A stretch of DNA of 64,000 bases from Gyromitra esculenta. Its lineage: Eukaryota > Ascomycota > Pezizomycetes > Pezizales > Discinaceae. Positions 1 through 12,227 of the stretch are shown one piece after another. The DNA is taken from NCBI GenBank assembly GCA_038503075.1, contig JBCAML010000003.1, forward strand, positions 682,001 through 746,000, in the 5' to 3' direction. Numbering within the stretch: position 1 is the stretch's first letter; every line of letters begins with the position of its first letter. The notes beneath the pieces are model-generated. The model saw nothing but the letters and a program-made list of their open reading frames with translations. It searched no databases and was not told the origin of the DNA. The position numbers were made by a program, and so were the translations under genes.

Positions 1-1
1 C

Positions 2-2966
2 GCCTCGGTCTGGCGGAATGCAATACCATGGACCCAATTCTTAGAGGACATGTCCGAAAACTGCATCAAGATGATCAAGAACAACCACGGCTTCTACGAG
101 GTCCCACCGGCGCCCCGGAGCAGGAGCAGCCGTTATTCATACGATAGGAATGCGGTGGAGAGGATCTACCTTGGTACCGGCACCATTATCGTCTGTCCGC
201 ACAATCTAGTCGATCAGTGGGAGGGCGAGATCAAAAAGCACCTCGAACAGGATGCCCTCAAGTTCCTCACCCTCAAGAAGCCGACTGACGAGATCCCGTC
301 TGTCTCGAAGCTATTAAGCTACGACGTGGTAATCTTTTCCCATACCCGATTCAATAAGGAAGTGAATGATGGTCGTGACAGCCATGGCCGCACAGAATCC
401 TATGGCGTGCCCCTGAACTGCCAATGCCCATACAAGGGCTCTACTCGCGTCCCCAGTTGCGTCTGCTTCAGAAATGAAGATGTCTATCGGTCTCCGCTTA
501 TGAGTATCCACTGGAAGCGCCTCATCGTTGACGAAGGGCAGAGTATGGCGTCTTCCGCCAGCGGCCCTAAGACCCAGGGAGTTTGTGTAGCTGAAAAGCT
601 GCAGGCTGAGAGACGTTGGATCGTGACTGGAACTCCTACGAGTTTGCTCGTCAGTGTGACGCCGCAGCTAGTGGGAGATGAGAGCGAAGAGGAGCTGAAG
701 GAGAGGAAAGAAAGGGAACCTGAGGAGCAAAATGAAAGACAGATTGACGAAGAGCAACACCTGGATCGGATCGGGAGGATGGTGTGCGACTTCCTCAAGC
801 AGAAACCGTGGGCGCCAATCGATGATCGGCGGAATACGGAAAAGGCAAGCTGGAAGCGGTATATCAGTAAAGGATTCATCAACAGACGCCCTGGCTCAAC
901 CGACTGTGTGCGGAAAATGTTTCAGCGGCTCTTCATCCGCCACCAGATAGAAGTCGTCGAGGAAGAATGCCAACTTCCGCCCATTGACATTAGAGAGATA
1001 CGGCTAAAACCAGGGTTTTTTGAGAAGCTGTCAATGAACCTTGTCGTTGGGGCATTAAAGGCGAACGAGGTTACGTCCGAAAGGGTTGGTAAAGACTATA
1101 TGTTTGACTCAACGAGTAGGGGAAGCTTAGGGGTGTTGACGAGTAATCTGTTGAGGCGGTGCGGGTTTTATCCTAGTGGATATTCAATCGCAGATGTGGA
1201 AAGTACTATTAGTACGAGTAGGAAGTATATGGAGAGGTGCGTAATGCGTTGTGGAGATGAGGATATAAAACTGCTGCTAGGGGCCATCGAAGCGGGGGAG
1301 ATGGCGTTGGCAACAAAGATGTGGAGATATATATCAGTTTGGCATGATATGGGTACGTTTACTCCCAGTTTGGGGACCGTTCCATGATGCTACGGCCAGC
1401 GGGGTGTCTTTTCGTCGTTGGTTGCGTTACTAAACGTAACTAGTTTACTTCATCTCCGACTTCCCAGAACAGCTTGAAGCTCCCTGGTCAATTTCCACTC
1501 GCAAGAACGTCAGTAAAGACTTGTTACTAAACGGCGCTGACGCCAATACGCTCCTGGAAATTGACAGCTCCAAGCTGCAAAATCTTCAGAAGTTCGTCAA
1601 CGCTCACGGTCACGAGTATGAAATCATCTCTAAGCTTGAAGCACAAGCGAAGGCATTCGATGTTGACCGCCAAAATGGGCTTCTTGCGAAGGGGCGTCCG
1701 CAGAATGGCGGCGTAGAATCTTCGCTAGCTATGCACCCCGTAGCGCAGAGCCAAATTATTGGTGGAAATATCGCTGGCAACCCTCCTGCTACGCCAGTCT
1801 CGCGGGTTAGAGGCAAAAGGAGCGAAAAGACCCCGTCCAAGACTCGGACACCGCTTAAACCGGCAATAAAGAGGTCCAAACCGGCACAGATTCTCCCTCC
1901 AGATTCACCGCTAGCTAAAGCGAAGATCGTCGGCACTGCGTCGATAAAGCTTACCTATCTAATAAATAAGATCCTTGCTCATCACAAGACCGAGAAGATC
2001 TTGATATTCTATGAGGCGGAGGATGTGGCTGGGTATATCGCCCAAGCACTTGAAATCCACGGAATCGGGTATCTGTGGTACTCAGGACATATCTCCTTGG
2101 AGAAAAGATCGAGTCATCTCGACAAATTCCAGCGGTTAGATGGTATTCGGGTTCTGTCGATGAACCTAAAGCACGCCGCACATGGATTGAATATTACCTG
2201 CGCTTCCCGGCTCTTCTTCGTTAATCCGGTATGGCGGCGCGATATCGAGCAGCAGGCGATAAAGCGTGCCCACCGTATCGGGCAGAAAAACAAGGTATAC
2301 GTCGAGACGCTAATCCTAGAGGATACAGCCGAGGATGAGATGTGGAAGCGGCGGACAGAGATGAGCCAAAAAGAACAAAATGATGCTAAGGACAGTCTCA
2401 AGGATTCAAAAATGAGAGACATCATCCAAAACCTTAAGTTCTTGAAGGTTGAACCCAGTGATATATATGGGATATCAAGGGAAAACATGTTAACCGCTCC
2501 AGAGCCGGTGTTTGGCTATGGGAAACACGGCGGTTGCTACGATGATATCGAACAAATGTTTCAATCCAATCCCCTAGAGCCAGAAGTTCTACCAGTGGCT
2601 TCTGTCGCAGCGGGTGGATCTGTCGCGAGTGGGTCTGGTCTGCGCGTCACGAGCGATCTGCCGATCATTGATATACAGGCTACAAGTCATCCAAGTACCA
2701 AAGTGCGCTGGGCGGACACTGGCACGCCGCCTCGGGTTAGCCCGCCATCTCCCAGCAAACGGAAGGTATCAGACGGTTCCTCGGCAGAGTCTTTAGACGA
2801 GCTCGGAGAGAGCTCCTCGCGGTCAAGCAAACGAAAAAAGAGAGCTGGGTTCAAGGCGAATGGCTCTAGGGACTGGATGGAGGATTCGGATGATGACTTT
2901 GAAGCGCTGGCAGGAGGAAAGGGGAAGGGGAAGGGGAAGGGGAAGAAAAAAGTGAACTTTGCATAA
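2..2966 (+). CDS. SNF2-family helicase/ATPase, 5' end outside window
   Basis: Partial gene; the frame is open to the left edge, so the N-terminus and Walker A motif lie upstream. Exons 2-1352 and 1444-2966; a 91-nt GT-AG intron (GTACGT donor, CTAAAC branch) joins two ORFs in different frames. Exon 1 carries a Walker B-like VDEGQ, a variant of the DEGH/DEAH box, and WIVTGTPT (motif III). Exon 2 carries the helicase C-terminal lobe, with LIFYEA and the motif VI signature QAIKRAHRIGQ. These identify a SNF2 superfamily ATPase, a family that translocates on DNA to remodel chromatin or act in repair. The C-terminal tail is basic and low complexity and ends in GKGKGKGKGKKK, probably a nuclear, nucleic-acid-binding tail. 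I cannot assign the subfamily (Rad5-like or fungal-specific) without the N-terminus. The Gln after DEG, where His is usual, is worth noting. Confidence 0.88.
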
Positions 2967-3314
2967 TGAGTTCCATAGATGTACGAATATCGAGTAGATT
3001 AGATACCAATTGGGGACTGTGAAATATCTGGGATAAGCAAGCTGCCTTCTGGATACGCGACCGAGTGAGGGCCAATGATTCGGAAAAACGTTAATGCGCA
3101 ACCGAGTACCACGCGAAACTCCCGAAATTAAACCCCCACCTCCGAAAACAAAACCCGTTATCGGCGCCGACGACATCTCGACTCTGGGTCTTTGCCCTGT
3201 ACTCGTTGAATACTTAAATAGGGCCCCGAATCTCACCTCAAAATTCTAAAGCTATTACCCTCTGTTTTCTCTCGGAGATTCCCTCCTCGCTCCCGATCCC
3301 TCCAGCGATCCGTT
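2967..3314. other. Spacer between SNF2 gene and monooxygenase
   Basis: 348-bp spacer between two plus-strand genes. It should hold the 3' end of the SNF2 transcript and the promoter and leader of the monooxygenase gene. The last 80 bases before the ATG are pyrimidine-rich, as is common in fungal leaders. No TATA box or repeat stands out. Confidence 0.5.
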
Positions 3315-5682
3315 ATGGCGGACATCCGGAAAACTATTGCCATTATCGGTGTGAAATCCTACGCCTCAGCTAATCTCAATTAAATTCACTAGCTAACCCA
3401 TCACCCCAGGCGCTGGCCCCGCGGGTCTAACTACGGCACGCTCCATGCTAGCTTCCAACATCTCTCCAACCGTTTTCGAAATCAAGCCAGAGGTTGGCGG
3501 CCTCTGGTCGACTTCCTCAGCTCCTGGGACCGTCGGCTTGAACATGGAGATGCCAACGAACCTGTCACGCTACACATGTGCGTTCTCGGACCTTGCCTGG
3601 CCAGAGGGGTCGAGGACGTTTCCTGCGGCAAGGGATTTAGGTGGGTATCTAAAGAGCTACCAGCAGAAATACGTTCCGGACGAGATCTTGAAGCTGGGCT
3701 GTGAGGTGACGTCGGTTGCTCGAGGGAGCGACGAACGATGGAAGGTTGAGTGGAAGGATAGAGGGAAGGACGGTGATGAGGGCGGAGTGGAGACGTTCGA
3801 TTTTATAGCGATATGTTCGGGGTTCTTTTCAGCACCTTATATCCCCCCCATCGACGGTCTAGAGAGCTTCGGTGGAGGAGTGCTGCATTCTTCAGAATAC
3901 GCACTATCGAAACTCGACCTCGCGGGCAAGAAGAAGATTGTCGTGATCGGGGGATCCATGAGCGGCGCCGAAGCCGCAGCAGACCTAGCATTACGGGTTT
4001 CCTCGCTGCCGGAGGGAGAGGCAGGGAAAGTGGAGATACTGCACTTGATTCCCCGCCCGTTCTGGGTCTTACCGAAGCACCTCCCAGTACCGAATTCAGG
4101 GGATGCTACGGCTCCTAAATTCCTTCCTATCGATTTCGTGCTATTCGACTTCAACAAACGTCTAGCGCAAGCCAACGAACCGCCGAAATCGGCGGTAGAA
4201 AACTATATGGCGGCTAACTATCGAATGAAGTCTATTGTGGGACACGACCAATACGATATATCTCCGGCACTGCATGTGTCTGATGAGTATATGCAGCAGC
4301 CACCCTGGATTGCGATTTCTGATTCGTATGTGGGTTTTGTAAGAAGCGGGCTTATCAAGCCGATTACTGGACGCCTTGAGAGGGTACCGTTAACGTCTCC
4401 AAATACTCTTATTTTGGAGTCGACAACACCGGATTCTACGGCTGAAGAGATTACAGATGTGGACACGATCGTTCTGGCTACTGGCTATCACCCTACAGCT
4501 TCACTCAAGTCGTTGTTTCCCGAGGATATGTTCTCCTCATTGACCTCTTCCTCGTCCTCTATTCCTAAAGAACCCTACTTCCTCCCACTACTGCTATACA
4601 ACCAGTCCCTCCACCCAGCATTCCAAAACACCGGTGGTTTCGTAGGTATGTACAAAGGCCCATACTTCAGCGTGATGGAGCTACAAGCACGATGGCTCGC
4701 TGGCCTACTATCCGGCAAACTAAGCTGGCCGAGTAACGAAGAAATGAAGAAAGGCATCGCAGCCTTCGGAGACATCCGAAGCTCCAGAACCAGGAACCAC
4801 CACGACGGCCCCAGAATCCAATGGAGCTCCGGCGACTACCTAGGATTAATATCTGACCTCCGAGCACGCCTAAACATCCCTTCTGCGCCCTCCGCAACTT
4901 CATACTCACCGAACCCGATGATCCCCGCGCACTCCGCAGATGCCAACTCGGACCTCTCAGAAGTTGCTAAAACCCTAGCCTCCTTAAAAACCTTCGTCGC
5001 CCCACCTCCCCAATCCAAAATCCCCCCGTTTGTCGCAAAAGCGATCTTTAGATCATTGCAGGGAACCTGGTCTCTTTCCCGGCGTATAGACTCGAAACAC
5101 CCCGGGTTCCCCAGCGGGCAGTTCACGGGATCTGCAGAATTCCGCCCGCGGATGCCAACTTTTACCGCTTCCCCGCGGCCGGTGGAGGAAGAGGAGTCGC
5201 CGAGCTGCTCAACTAGGATCGTACAAGACCGGGCTCCGCCAGCATCGGAGACGCCGGGAGGCGAGGTGCTGGAGTATCTTTATGTCGAGCAGGGTAGCTT
5301 CGTCACTGATACGGGGTATACTATGACGGGAAGTCGGCGGTATATCTATAGGTACCATCCGGAGGAGGATGTCATTACGGCGTGGTTCGTGAAGGCGGAT
5401 GGGGTGGAGGTTGATTATTTTTTTCACGAGGCTAATATTTTGGGAAAGGAGCAGAGCGAGGATGTGATTGGGGGGATTGGGGGGATTGGAGGGGTGGATT
5501 TGAAGGGGGGGTGGAAGGCGAGGAGTAAGCATCTTTGTAGACTTGACTGGTATTGGCCAAGTTATAGGTTTGTGTTTAGGAGGGAGATGGCGGATTTGGA
5601 GAGGTTTTGGATTAGGTACAAGGTTAGTGGGCCGCATAAGGACTATACGGCGGAGGGGCAGTACAGGAGGGTGCAGACCTGA
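3315..5682 (+). CDS. FAD-dependent monooxygenase (FMO-like) fused to a DUF6314-like domain
   Basis: Two exons, 3315-3348 and 3410-5682 (61-nt intron with GCTAAC branch), 768 residues. The intron splits the first glycine codon of the FAD-binding motif; splicing restores GAGPAGL at residues 12-18. Other FMO features are the FGGGVLHSSEY signature (about 165), a second Rossmann motif VVIGGSMSG (about 188, NADPH site) and LATGYHP (about 365). The region from about 556 to the end (FRSLQGTWSLSRRI onward) is a separate, lipocalin-like domain resembling DUF6314. FMOs use NADPH and oxygen to oxygenate soft nucleophiles; the substrate here is unknown. At 768 residues it is much longer than a lone FMO (about 450-550), consistent with the fusion. 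A Gly-rich run near residues 675-690 is low complexity. The family call is firm, the substrate open. Confidence 0.88.
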
Positions 5683-5786
5683 GGGGGGCTTTTAGATATT
5701 GGATACCATGGGGAGGAAGTCAGTTGAACTATTTTGTATTTCTTTCTACATTTGGTCAATATCTACAATCTACTCATTACCCATCT

Positions 5787-7232
5787 TCATCTCTTCCTGA
5801 TAACCTTCTGCCCTCCCATGAACGGCCTCAACACCTCTGGCACCTTGACCACCCCGTTTTGATACCCATATTCCAGCAGTGCGATCAACATTCTGGGCAC
5901 CGCCACCGCCGTGCCATTCAGAGTCCAAACAAAACCCCTCCCCCCGCCCTTCAGCTTCGTCCTGGTGTTCAACCGCCGGCTCTGATAATCCGTACAGCTA
6001 CTTAAACTCGACACCTCGCCCCACGGATCCTTCTTCTCACGAGACGGCATGTAGACCTCCACATCAACCTTCCTGTGCGCCGACGCGCCCAGATCCGCCG
6101 TCGGCATTTCCAGCACCCTCGCATACAGTCCCAGCTCCTCAACCAGGCTCTTCTGGAACTCCAGCATCTCCGCAAACAGCTGATCAGCAGCCTCGGTCTC
6201 CGGCGCCGACCACGCGAACAGCTCGACCTTGGTAAACTCATGCACCCTGTACAGCCCTTTACTCTCCACCCCGCGCGCGCCCGCCTCCGCACGGTACGCC
6301 CGTCCCGCGCCCACGAGCTTCAGCGGCAGTTCCGGCTCAGCAAAGACCCGGTTGGCGCCGAGGCCCGCGAGCGGGATCTCGGCGGTGCCCACGAGCGAGT
6401 GTGCAAACTTCCCGTCCGCGGTCTCGAGGGCGTAGACCTGCTGCTCTCCGTGCTGGTCCCGCGGACGGAAGCCGGCGGCGGACGCAATGTGCGCGTAGAC
6501 GATGCTGGGCGGACTGACGGGCTTCCAGCCGCGGGCGCGGGCGCGGGCCAGGGTGTAGTTTACGAGAGCCTGCTCGAGCAGGACTGCGTCGTTGAGGAGG
6601 TAGTACCAGCCCCACCCGCTGACGGTGTTTGCGGAGGAGAAGTCGAGGAGGTCGAGGTCGGCGCCGATGTCGGTGTGCGGCTTCTTGGAGCCCCAGTCGG
6701 TGGTGGAGAGGTGCGGGTTTATGTAGGTGAGCAGCGTGGGCTCTGTGCCGACGGGGGTGGAGGGGTGGGTGTGGTTTGGCAGGGAGAGCGCCAGCGCGCG
6801 CATCTCGCTGTCGAGCGCTTTTTCGGTCTCTTCGACGCGGGTGATCCGTTCTTTCAGCGCCTTGGCTTCGGTGAGGATTCGGTCTTTGGAGGCGCTGTCT
6901 CCGCCGGCGACGGCGGAGCGCTGCTTCAGCTCCGATGTAAGCACATTGTGGCGCTCTCGGTCTGCCCGCAGGGAGTGCTGGAGCGCAGTGACTTCCTCGT
7001 GCAGAGAGGCAATGCGGGAGGGATAGTCGGAGAGGGAGGGATAGTTCCTGTCGATGCAGTTCTGGCGGTGGTAGTCTGCAGATTCGCGGATGGAGCGGAT
7101 GCTCGGGGTGGGCTTGGGGGCCGTGGGCGGGAGGTCTTTGGCGGTCGAGAGAAGGCGGCGATAGGGGCGGCGAGGGCGACATACGGCGGGGGAGATTGGC
7201 CCGGGGGGGCGGCGGGGGATTCGGAGAGCCAT
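5787..7232 (-). CDS. Seryl-tRNA synthetase, probably mitochondrial
   Basis: Single exon, class II aminoacyl-tRNA synthetase that charges tRNA-Ser. Starting at 7232 gives 481 residues beginning MALRIPRRPPG, an Arg-rich stretch without acidic residues typical of a mitochondrial presequence; an in-frame ATG at 7298 would add 22 residues but lacks that character. After the presequence comes a long helical arm (about 50-150), the tRNA-binding coiled coil of SerRS. The catalytic core shows motif 2 around RAYRAEAGARG and LYRVHEFTKVE, and motif 3 GTAVAVPRMLIALLE near the C-terminus. The cytosolic enzyme has a different N-terminus, so this is most likely the organellar paralogue (SARS2 type). It is convergent with the monooxygenase gene, with only about 100 bp between stops. 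Coding sequence is strongly GC-biased, which creates long spurious ORFs on the opposite strand. Confidence 0.9.
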   Translation of the reverse strand: MALRIPRRPPGPISPAVCRPRRPYRRLLSTAKDLPPTAPKPTPSIRSIRESADYHRQNCIDRNYPSLSDYPSRIASLHEEVTALQHSLRADRERHNVLTSELKQRSAVAGGDSASKDRILTEAKALKERITRVEETEKALDSEMRALALSLPNHTHPSTPVGTEPTLLTYINPHLSTTDWGSKKPHTDIGADLDLLDFSSANTVSGWGWYYLLNDAVLLEQALVNYTLARARARGWKPVSPPSIVYAHIASAAGFRPRDQHGEQQVYALETADGKFAHSLVGTAEIPLAGLGANRVFAEPELPLKLVGAGRAYRAEAGARGVESKGLYRVHEFTKVELFAWSAPETEAADQLFAEMLEFQKSLVEELGLYARVLEMPTADLGASAHRKVDVEVYMPSREKKDPWGEVSSLSSCTDYQSRRLNTRTKLKGGGRGFVWTLNGTAVAVPRMLIALLEYGYQNGVVKVPEVLRPFMGGQKVIRKR

Positions 7233-7931
7233 TTTGGAGGAATTGAGGGTGGTGGGGTGGTTGGTGGCGGAGTTGGGTTTGTATTGAGCCTCAATCATTG
7301 ACCATCACTCGTGGCGGGTGAGATTTTATTACTATCTATCATTTCAATAGGTACTGCAACCCCAAGGGTTATTATATGCGATCACTAGTAGCCTCGGTTT
7401 CTCGATATCTATCTGCTTATTTGCCATCTGTATAAAAGGTGAGCGTTGGTAGTATTCCTATTGGGACGAGTTGATAATATTATAACTATTTGGCTGTGGG
7501 AGGGAGACAACGATAGATGGGACGAATTCGAGTGTAGATAGCAAGGACGAAACCAGAAAACCAAATCTCCATTCCACCATATATACAACTTGGAATAAAT
7601 ACAAACCACTCTCGTTGAAAACACGCATCCCAGTTAGCTGAGGGATCCTGATCATTGATCACCAAGCAGATTTTAGCAGCCCATTATTTGGGCCTTTCTA
7701 CTAGTTAGACTGCCGCATAGGCAATGGCCACTTCCACCTGTATTTCATCCCCTCTCAAGCCAGAACAGAGCGCCTATTCGCGAGAGTCCCACATCTCGCA
7801 AATAAAGCCCGAGTGACACTCAATGACCTGATCATTCACACCTTGATTATTCATACAATCCTAATAACACGTAACTATACACCTATACACAGCCCACCCC
7901 GCCCACCCGCCATACAGCCCTGTGCACACGC
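7233..7931. other. Spacer between SerRS and DBP6 genes
   Basis: 699 bp between the 5' end of the SerRS gene and the 3' end of DBP6, both on the minus strand. It must contain the SerRS promoter and the DBP6 terminator. Composition drops sharply to AT-rich compared with the flanking genes. No gene, repeat or structured RNA is evident. Confidence 0.5.
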
Positions 7932-10028
7932 CTATCCATACAAAACACCCTCGTAAACTCCCCTCCACCCCATTCCCTCGTCCTCCAGCCCAACAATCAG
8001 CCTTTCCACCCCTTCCTCGCGCCTCCGTATGCCCTTGCCAACGTTCCTCCAGAACCACCTCGCCTCTTTATCAGCCAGCAGCGTGAACGCCTCCCCGTCC
8101 CTCCCGGCCCTCGCCGTGCGACCGACTCTGTGCACGTATGCGCGCGCGCTGGACGGGATGTCGTAGTTTACGATGTGCTCTACGTGCGGTAGGTCCAGGC
8201 CGCGGGAAATCAAGTCGGATGCGATGATTCTGCGATTTTGTCAGCCATGGTAATGATACACACAACACAAAGGGGGGACGAGGAGAAGGAGGAGTTACAT
8301 TTGAATTTCACCACGTTTGAAAGCCTTCAGCACTTTATCACGTCTCTTTTTCTCCATCTCGCCAGATACAAGTCCAGTCGTCCAAGCCGTCTTCTCCAGG
8401 TCAGCCCGCTCGACGAACGTGTCGATGAGCCGGGCCAGCCGCGCAGCCCCCTCGTTGCTTTTCACAAACACCACAGTGCCGGACTTGATATTGCGGTCGC
8501 GGAGCAGGTATAGTAGGTGCAGGGGCTTATACCCTATGTCTGCCACTGGGACTGCATACTCGCGGAGTTCCGCCGGGACCGAGAATATCTCGTCTGGGGT
8601 GTCGTCTTCCTCCTCTCCCTCCTCCTCCTCCCCGCTCCCGTCCATTTCCTCATTACCGTTCCCGGACGCCTCCACAGACGACTTCGGGTTCTCCACAACC
8701 ACCATCGTTGGCCTCCTGAGCTTCAGCCCCGCCAGTTTCCCGGCATCTCGCGTCATTGTGGCCGATAACACAACCTTCCTGACACTGTTGCGCACGCCCT
8801 TAACGCGCACGCCTAGGTCCTCTAGCACGCCCGCCATGCTCCCGCGCGGGACCTCGAAGTCCGCAGCAGCGATAACGACGTCGACCCACTCCTGGAAGCT
8901 CTGCGCGAGCAGCCTGTCGGCCTCGTCGACGACCAGCCACTTGATCCACTCCAGCGTGAAGCCGGGCGTGTTCTTGATGTGCTCGACGAGACGGCCGGGC
9001 GTGGATATCAGGATATCGACCCTGCTGCAGATGCCGTCGTCGGTGGAGTGCACGAGGAGGGACTGTTCGGCTGCGAGGGCGCGGCTGCCGACCGCGGTGC
9101 CGATCTTGAGGCCGGTTCCGGGGGTCAGGGTGGACGCGGTGGCGAAGACCTGGGAGACGAGCTCGCGCGTGGGGACCACGATGACGGCGCGGAGACGGGT
9201 GACGGTGCGCGTGGAGAGGGACTGGATGATCGGGAGCGTGTAGGAGAGGGTTTTGCCGGAGCCCGTGGCGGCGGAGATGCACACGTCGCCGGGGCCGGGG
9301 GCGAGGAGGAGCGGGACGACGGCGGACTGGACGGCGAAGGCGCGCGGGAGGGAGAGTGCGGCGAGGCGGGAGAGGAGCTTGGGGGAGAGGCCGGGGATGT
9401 CGGCGAAGGGGATGGTGGTGGTCGGGGTGACGACGGTCGGGGATGCGAGCCACGGGGGCAGGGCGGAGGCGAGGGTGACCGAGTGCTTGGGGTCCTTTGT
9501 GGGGGCGGGCTGCGGGAGGGGCTGCAGGCCGACGGGGGTGATTGCGGGAGGGTCGGCGGGGTCGGCGGGGTCGGCGGCGGGCGGCGGCGGGGGGGGGTTG
9601 AGGGCCTTGGAGCGGACCCTGGAGAGCTTCTGGCGGATGGATTTGTGCTTGGAGAGGGCGTCTCCGGCGTCGTCTGGCATCTGCTTGCCCGCCTTTTTTT
9701 CTGTATTATCTTTCTTTCTCTTTTCCTTCTTTTCCTTCTTCTCCGTCTCCTTTCCTTCCTTCTTCTCTGTCTCCTTCTCCTCCTTCTCCTTCTTCTCCTT
9801 CTTCTTCTTTTTGTGATTTTCTACGTCTTCAGCTGGCGGCTCTATATCAATTGGCGGCGTCTCGATGTCGGTCCTGGACCGAGACTCCCGCTGCTTCTTC
9901 TTCCTCTTCTCGCCCTCGCCCTCGTCGTCCCGCTTCCGCTTCTTCAGCTTAGCGATGATGTCGCTCACCTGCAGCGCCATTCCTGGCTGCGGCCGCGGAG
10001 AGGGCCCTGTGGCGGAGGGGTCTGGCAT
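7932..10028 (-). CDS. DBP6: DEAD-box ATP-dependent RNA helicase DBP6
   Basis: Two exons, 10028-8299 and 8229-7932, separated by a 69-nt intron; splicing restores EIQIIIASDLISRGLDLP (motif V). 675 residues from ATG 10028; a second candidate start at 9980 (MALQVSDIIAKLKKR) would give 659. Motifs in order: SAATGSGKT (Walker A), PTRELV, TPGRLVEH, VVDEADRLL (DEAD box), LSATMT and HRVGRTARAGR (motif VI). The N-terminal third is a highly charged Lys/Glu-rich low-complexity region, then Pro/Ala-rich. The layout and the Q-region FAVQSAVVPLLL match Dbp6/DDX51, a nucleolar helicase needed for early 60S ribosomal subunit assembly. An acidic insertion (around GSGEEEEGEEEDD) lies between the two RecA lobes. 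It is divergent from WBP1. Confidence 0.88.
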
Positions 10029-10650
10029 GGCGGGCGTGCGGGGGCAGCGGTACTGGAGAGAAGCGCAGTGGCAGTGGCAGCGGCGGGCGCGAGAAGAGCG
10101 AAAAGTCGCAGGCAAAACGGCGCGCGGGCAGGGATGTCATCCGCCAAGCCCGGAACCGCAGCGCCGTCAGGTCGCAGAACGCGGCCACGCTGGACGCGAG
10201 AACACCCACGCGCGACGCCGGGGCAGCCAGCGACGCGGCGGGCAGCCGGGCGGGCAGCAGCGAGAAGCCGGAGACGAGCAGGTAGAACAGCGTGCGCGGG
10301 GGCAGCGAGCAGAGGATGCGGAGGGAGCGCAGGAGGAGCATCTCTGCGGTCACGAATGCCGTGTATCTGGATTGCAGCGCTGGCTCTCCTTCCTCCGGTC
10401 TGGAGCTCTTCTGTCCTCAGCGGTCCCGCAGCTCCAGGCCGACACCGGGAATCGTCGCGGTTTTGAGCGCGGCAGGGTTAGGGCTGCGCTTCAGCGAAGG
10501 TGTCATTCCCAGGAATGTGCTGCCGTGCCCACGTCTGCTCGCGCCGCGCAAGCTCTCCCGTCCCAACAAGACCGCCAGAGTCCTCAACCTCTCAACAACA
10601 TCGCCTGCTATCCCCCTTTCCCCACTCTCCCCATCCTCTTGCCGAATACG
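10029..10650. promoter_or_regulatory. Shared divergent promoter region of DBP6 and WBP1
   Basis: 622 bp between two head-to-head genes, so it must serve as promoter for both. It is GC-rich for its first 450 bases, then pyrimidine-rich in the last 100 bases before the WBP1 ATG. Open reading frames cross it on both strands, but they look like by-products of GC bias. No TATA box was found. Confidence 0.5.
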
Positions 10651-12227
10651 ATGCGTTTCGCCACGGCTCGCCCCATGACTTCGCGTCTCTATGCTGTTGC
10701 CTGTGCGTTTGGCCTGTTTGCCAGTCTGGCCTCGGCCGCCTCGCTGGCCGGGCCAAGGCTGCTGGTGGTGCTGGAAGACGCAGACGAGAAGGCGAGCTAT
10801 TCGCAGTTCTTTGGAGACCTGGAAGGTGGGTGCAGTGGGCAATTGAGTGGTCCTGTGCAGTGGATCGTTGCTAACTCGGTGTGCAGAGAGAGGATACCAG
10901 CTCAAGTTCGAGTCGCCCAAGGCGGAGAGCTTGTCGTTGTTTGCCCACGGCGAGAGAGAGTACGACAATGTGATCCTCTTTCCCCCAAAATCAAAGGGTA
11001 GCTCTCTCCTCCTCCACTGCTTGGGAATGCCCCAGACTCAATTCTAACGGCCACAGGCTACGGTCCCAATCTCACCCCCCAGCTCCTCCTCAAGTTCACC
11101 AGCCAGGCTGGAAACCTCCTCCTCCTGACCTCCCCCTCGACACCCGAGCAAACCCGCGAGTTTGCCCGTGAACTCGACATCAGTCTCCCTCCTCGCGACT
11201 TCGCTGCCGTGGACCACCTCTCCTACGACACCATCTCTGCCACCTCGAATCACAACGTGGTCCTCGTCCCCCGTCCCTCCATCTCCACCTCTACCAAAAA
11301 CTACTTTTCAAACCCCGACGACACCATCGCCTTCCGCGGCGTAGGCCACACCCTCGGCAATGGCCCGCTCCTGACCCCAATCCTGACCGCTGGACGCACC
11401 ACCTATGCCTACGACACAAAGGAAGGCGCGGCCTACGCCGAAGACCCGTGGAGTGCCGGAAGCCAGCTCCACCTAGTATCAGCTCTGCAGGCCCGCAACA
11501 ATGCTCGCATCACCGTCGCCGGCAGCGCTGAAATGTTCTCGGACAGCTTCTACAGCATGAGCGTGAAAGCCCCGGGAGCAACCAGCAAGAAAACTAAAGT
11601 CGCGAACCGCGAATTCGGAAAAGAACTCACCGCTTGGACGTTCCACGAATCTGGTGTCGTCAAGGTCGTGGGGATCAGGCATTACCTTACCAACGAGACT
11701 GACGCGGAGGTTAATCCCAGCATGTATAGGATTAAAAACGACGTCGTAAGCCCCCTTATCGCCCCGAGGATCGTGCTTGTGCTAACTGGTGGGCAAAGAC
11801 ATTTGAAATCGAACTCTCGGAATACAATAACGACCACTGGACCCCGTACCAAGTCCCCTCAACCGACGCTCTACAACTCGAATTCACGATGCTAGACCCA
11901 TACTACAGACTGCCCCTCCTGCCCTCCTACGAGACTGCCAACACCTCGGTGTACACCACATCCTTCAAGATCCCGGACCAGCACGGCGTGTTTGCGTTCA
12001 GGGTCAACTACAAAAGACCATTCGTAACGTACGTGGACGAAAAGTACACCGTCACGGTCAGACACTTTGCGCACGATGAGTATACGCGGAGCTGGGATAT
12101 CAGCGGTGCGTGGGTTTGGATGGCGGGGATTGCGGTTACGGTTGTGGGGTGGGTTGGGTTCTGTGCGCTTTGGCTGTGGAGCGCGCCGGTTGGGAAGAAG
12201 GTGGGCAGGGGTGGGAAGACGGAGTAG
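10651..12227 (+). CDS. WBP1: Oligosaccharyltransferase subunit WBP1 (OST48 family)
   Basis: Four exons: 10651-10825, 10887-10997, 11057-11745, 11799-12227; introns of 61, 59 and 53 nt with CTAAC-type branch points. 467 residues, near the family's usual 430-460. The N-terminus has a signal peptide (about 1-31, core LYAVACAFGLFASLASA) followed by the conserved RLLVVLEDADEKASYSQFF. The large middle part is the luminal domain with the conserved Gly-rich FRGVGHTLGNGPLLTPIL. One transmembrane helix lies near the C-terminus (about 430-452, VWMAGIAVTVVGWVGF), and a short basic tail ends GKTE, with a lysine at -3 reminiscent of a KKXX-like ER signal. Wbp1/OST48 is an essential non-catalytic subunit of the ER complex that transfers the glycan to Asn in secreted proteins. 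Confidence 0.93.

Noticed and set aside
6075..7301. 408-codon plus-strand ORF opposite the SerRS gene
   Set aside because: It is the antisense of a confirmed GC-biased coding exon; its Gly/Arg/Val-rich composition shows no domain.
9949..10353. 134-codon minus-strand ORF in the DBP6/WBP1 promoter region
   Set aside because: Has hydrophobic segments (TLFYLLVSGFSLL), but it overlaps the DBP6 start in another frame and lies in GC-rich sequence where chance ORFs are common. No homologue came to mind.
8979..10466. 495-codon plus-strand ORF opposite DBP6
   Set aside because: Antisense shadow of the DBP6 gene with Gly/Glu/Asp and Leu runs mirroring the Lys/Glu-rich N-terminus.
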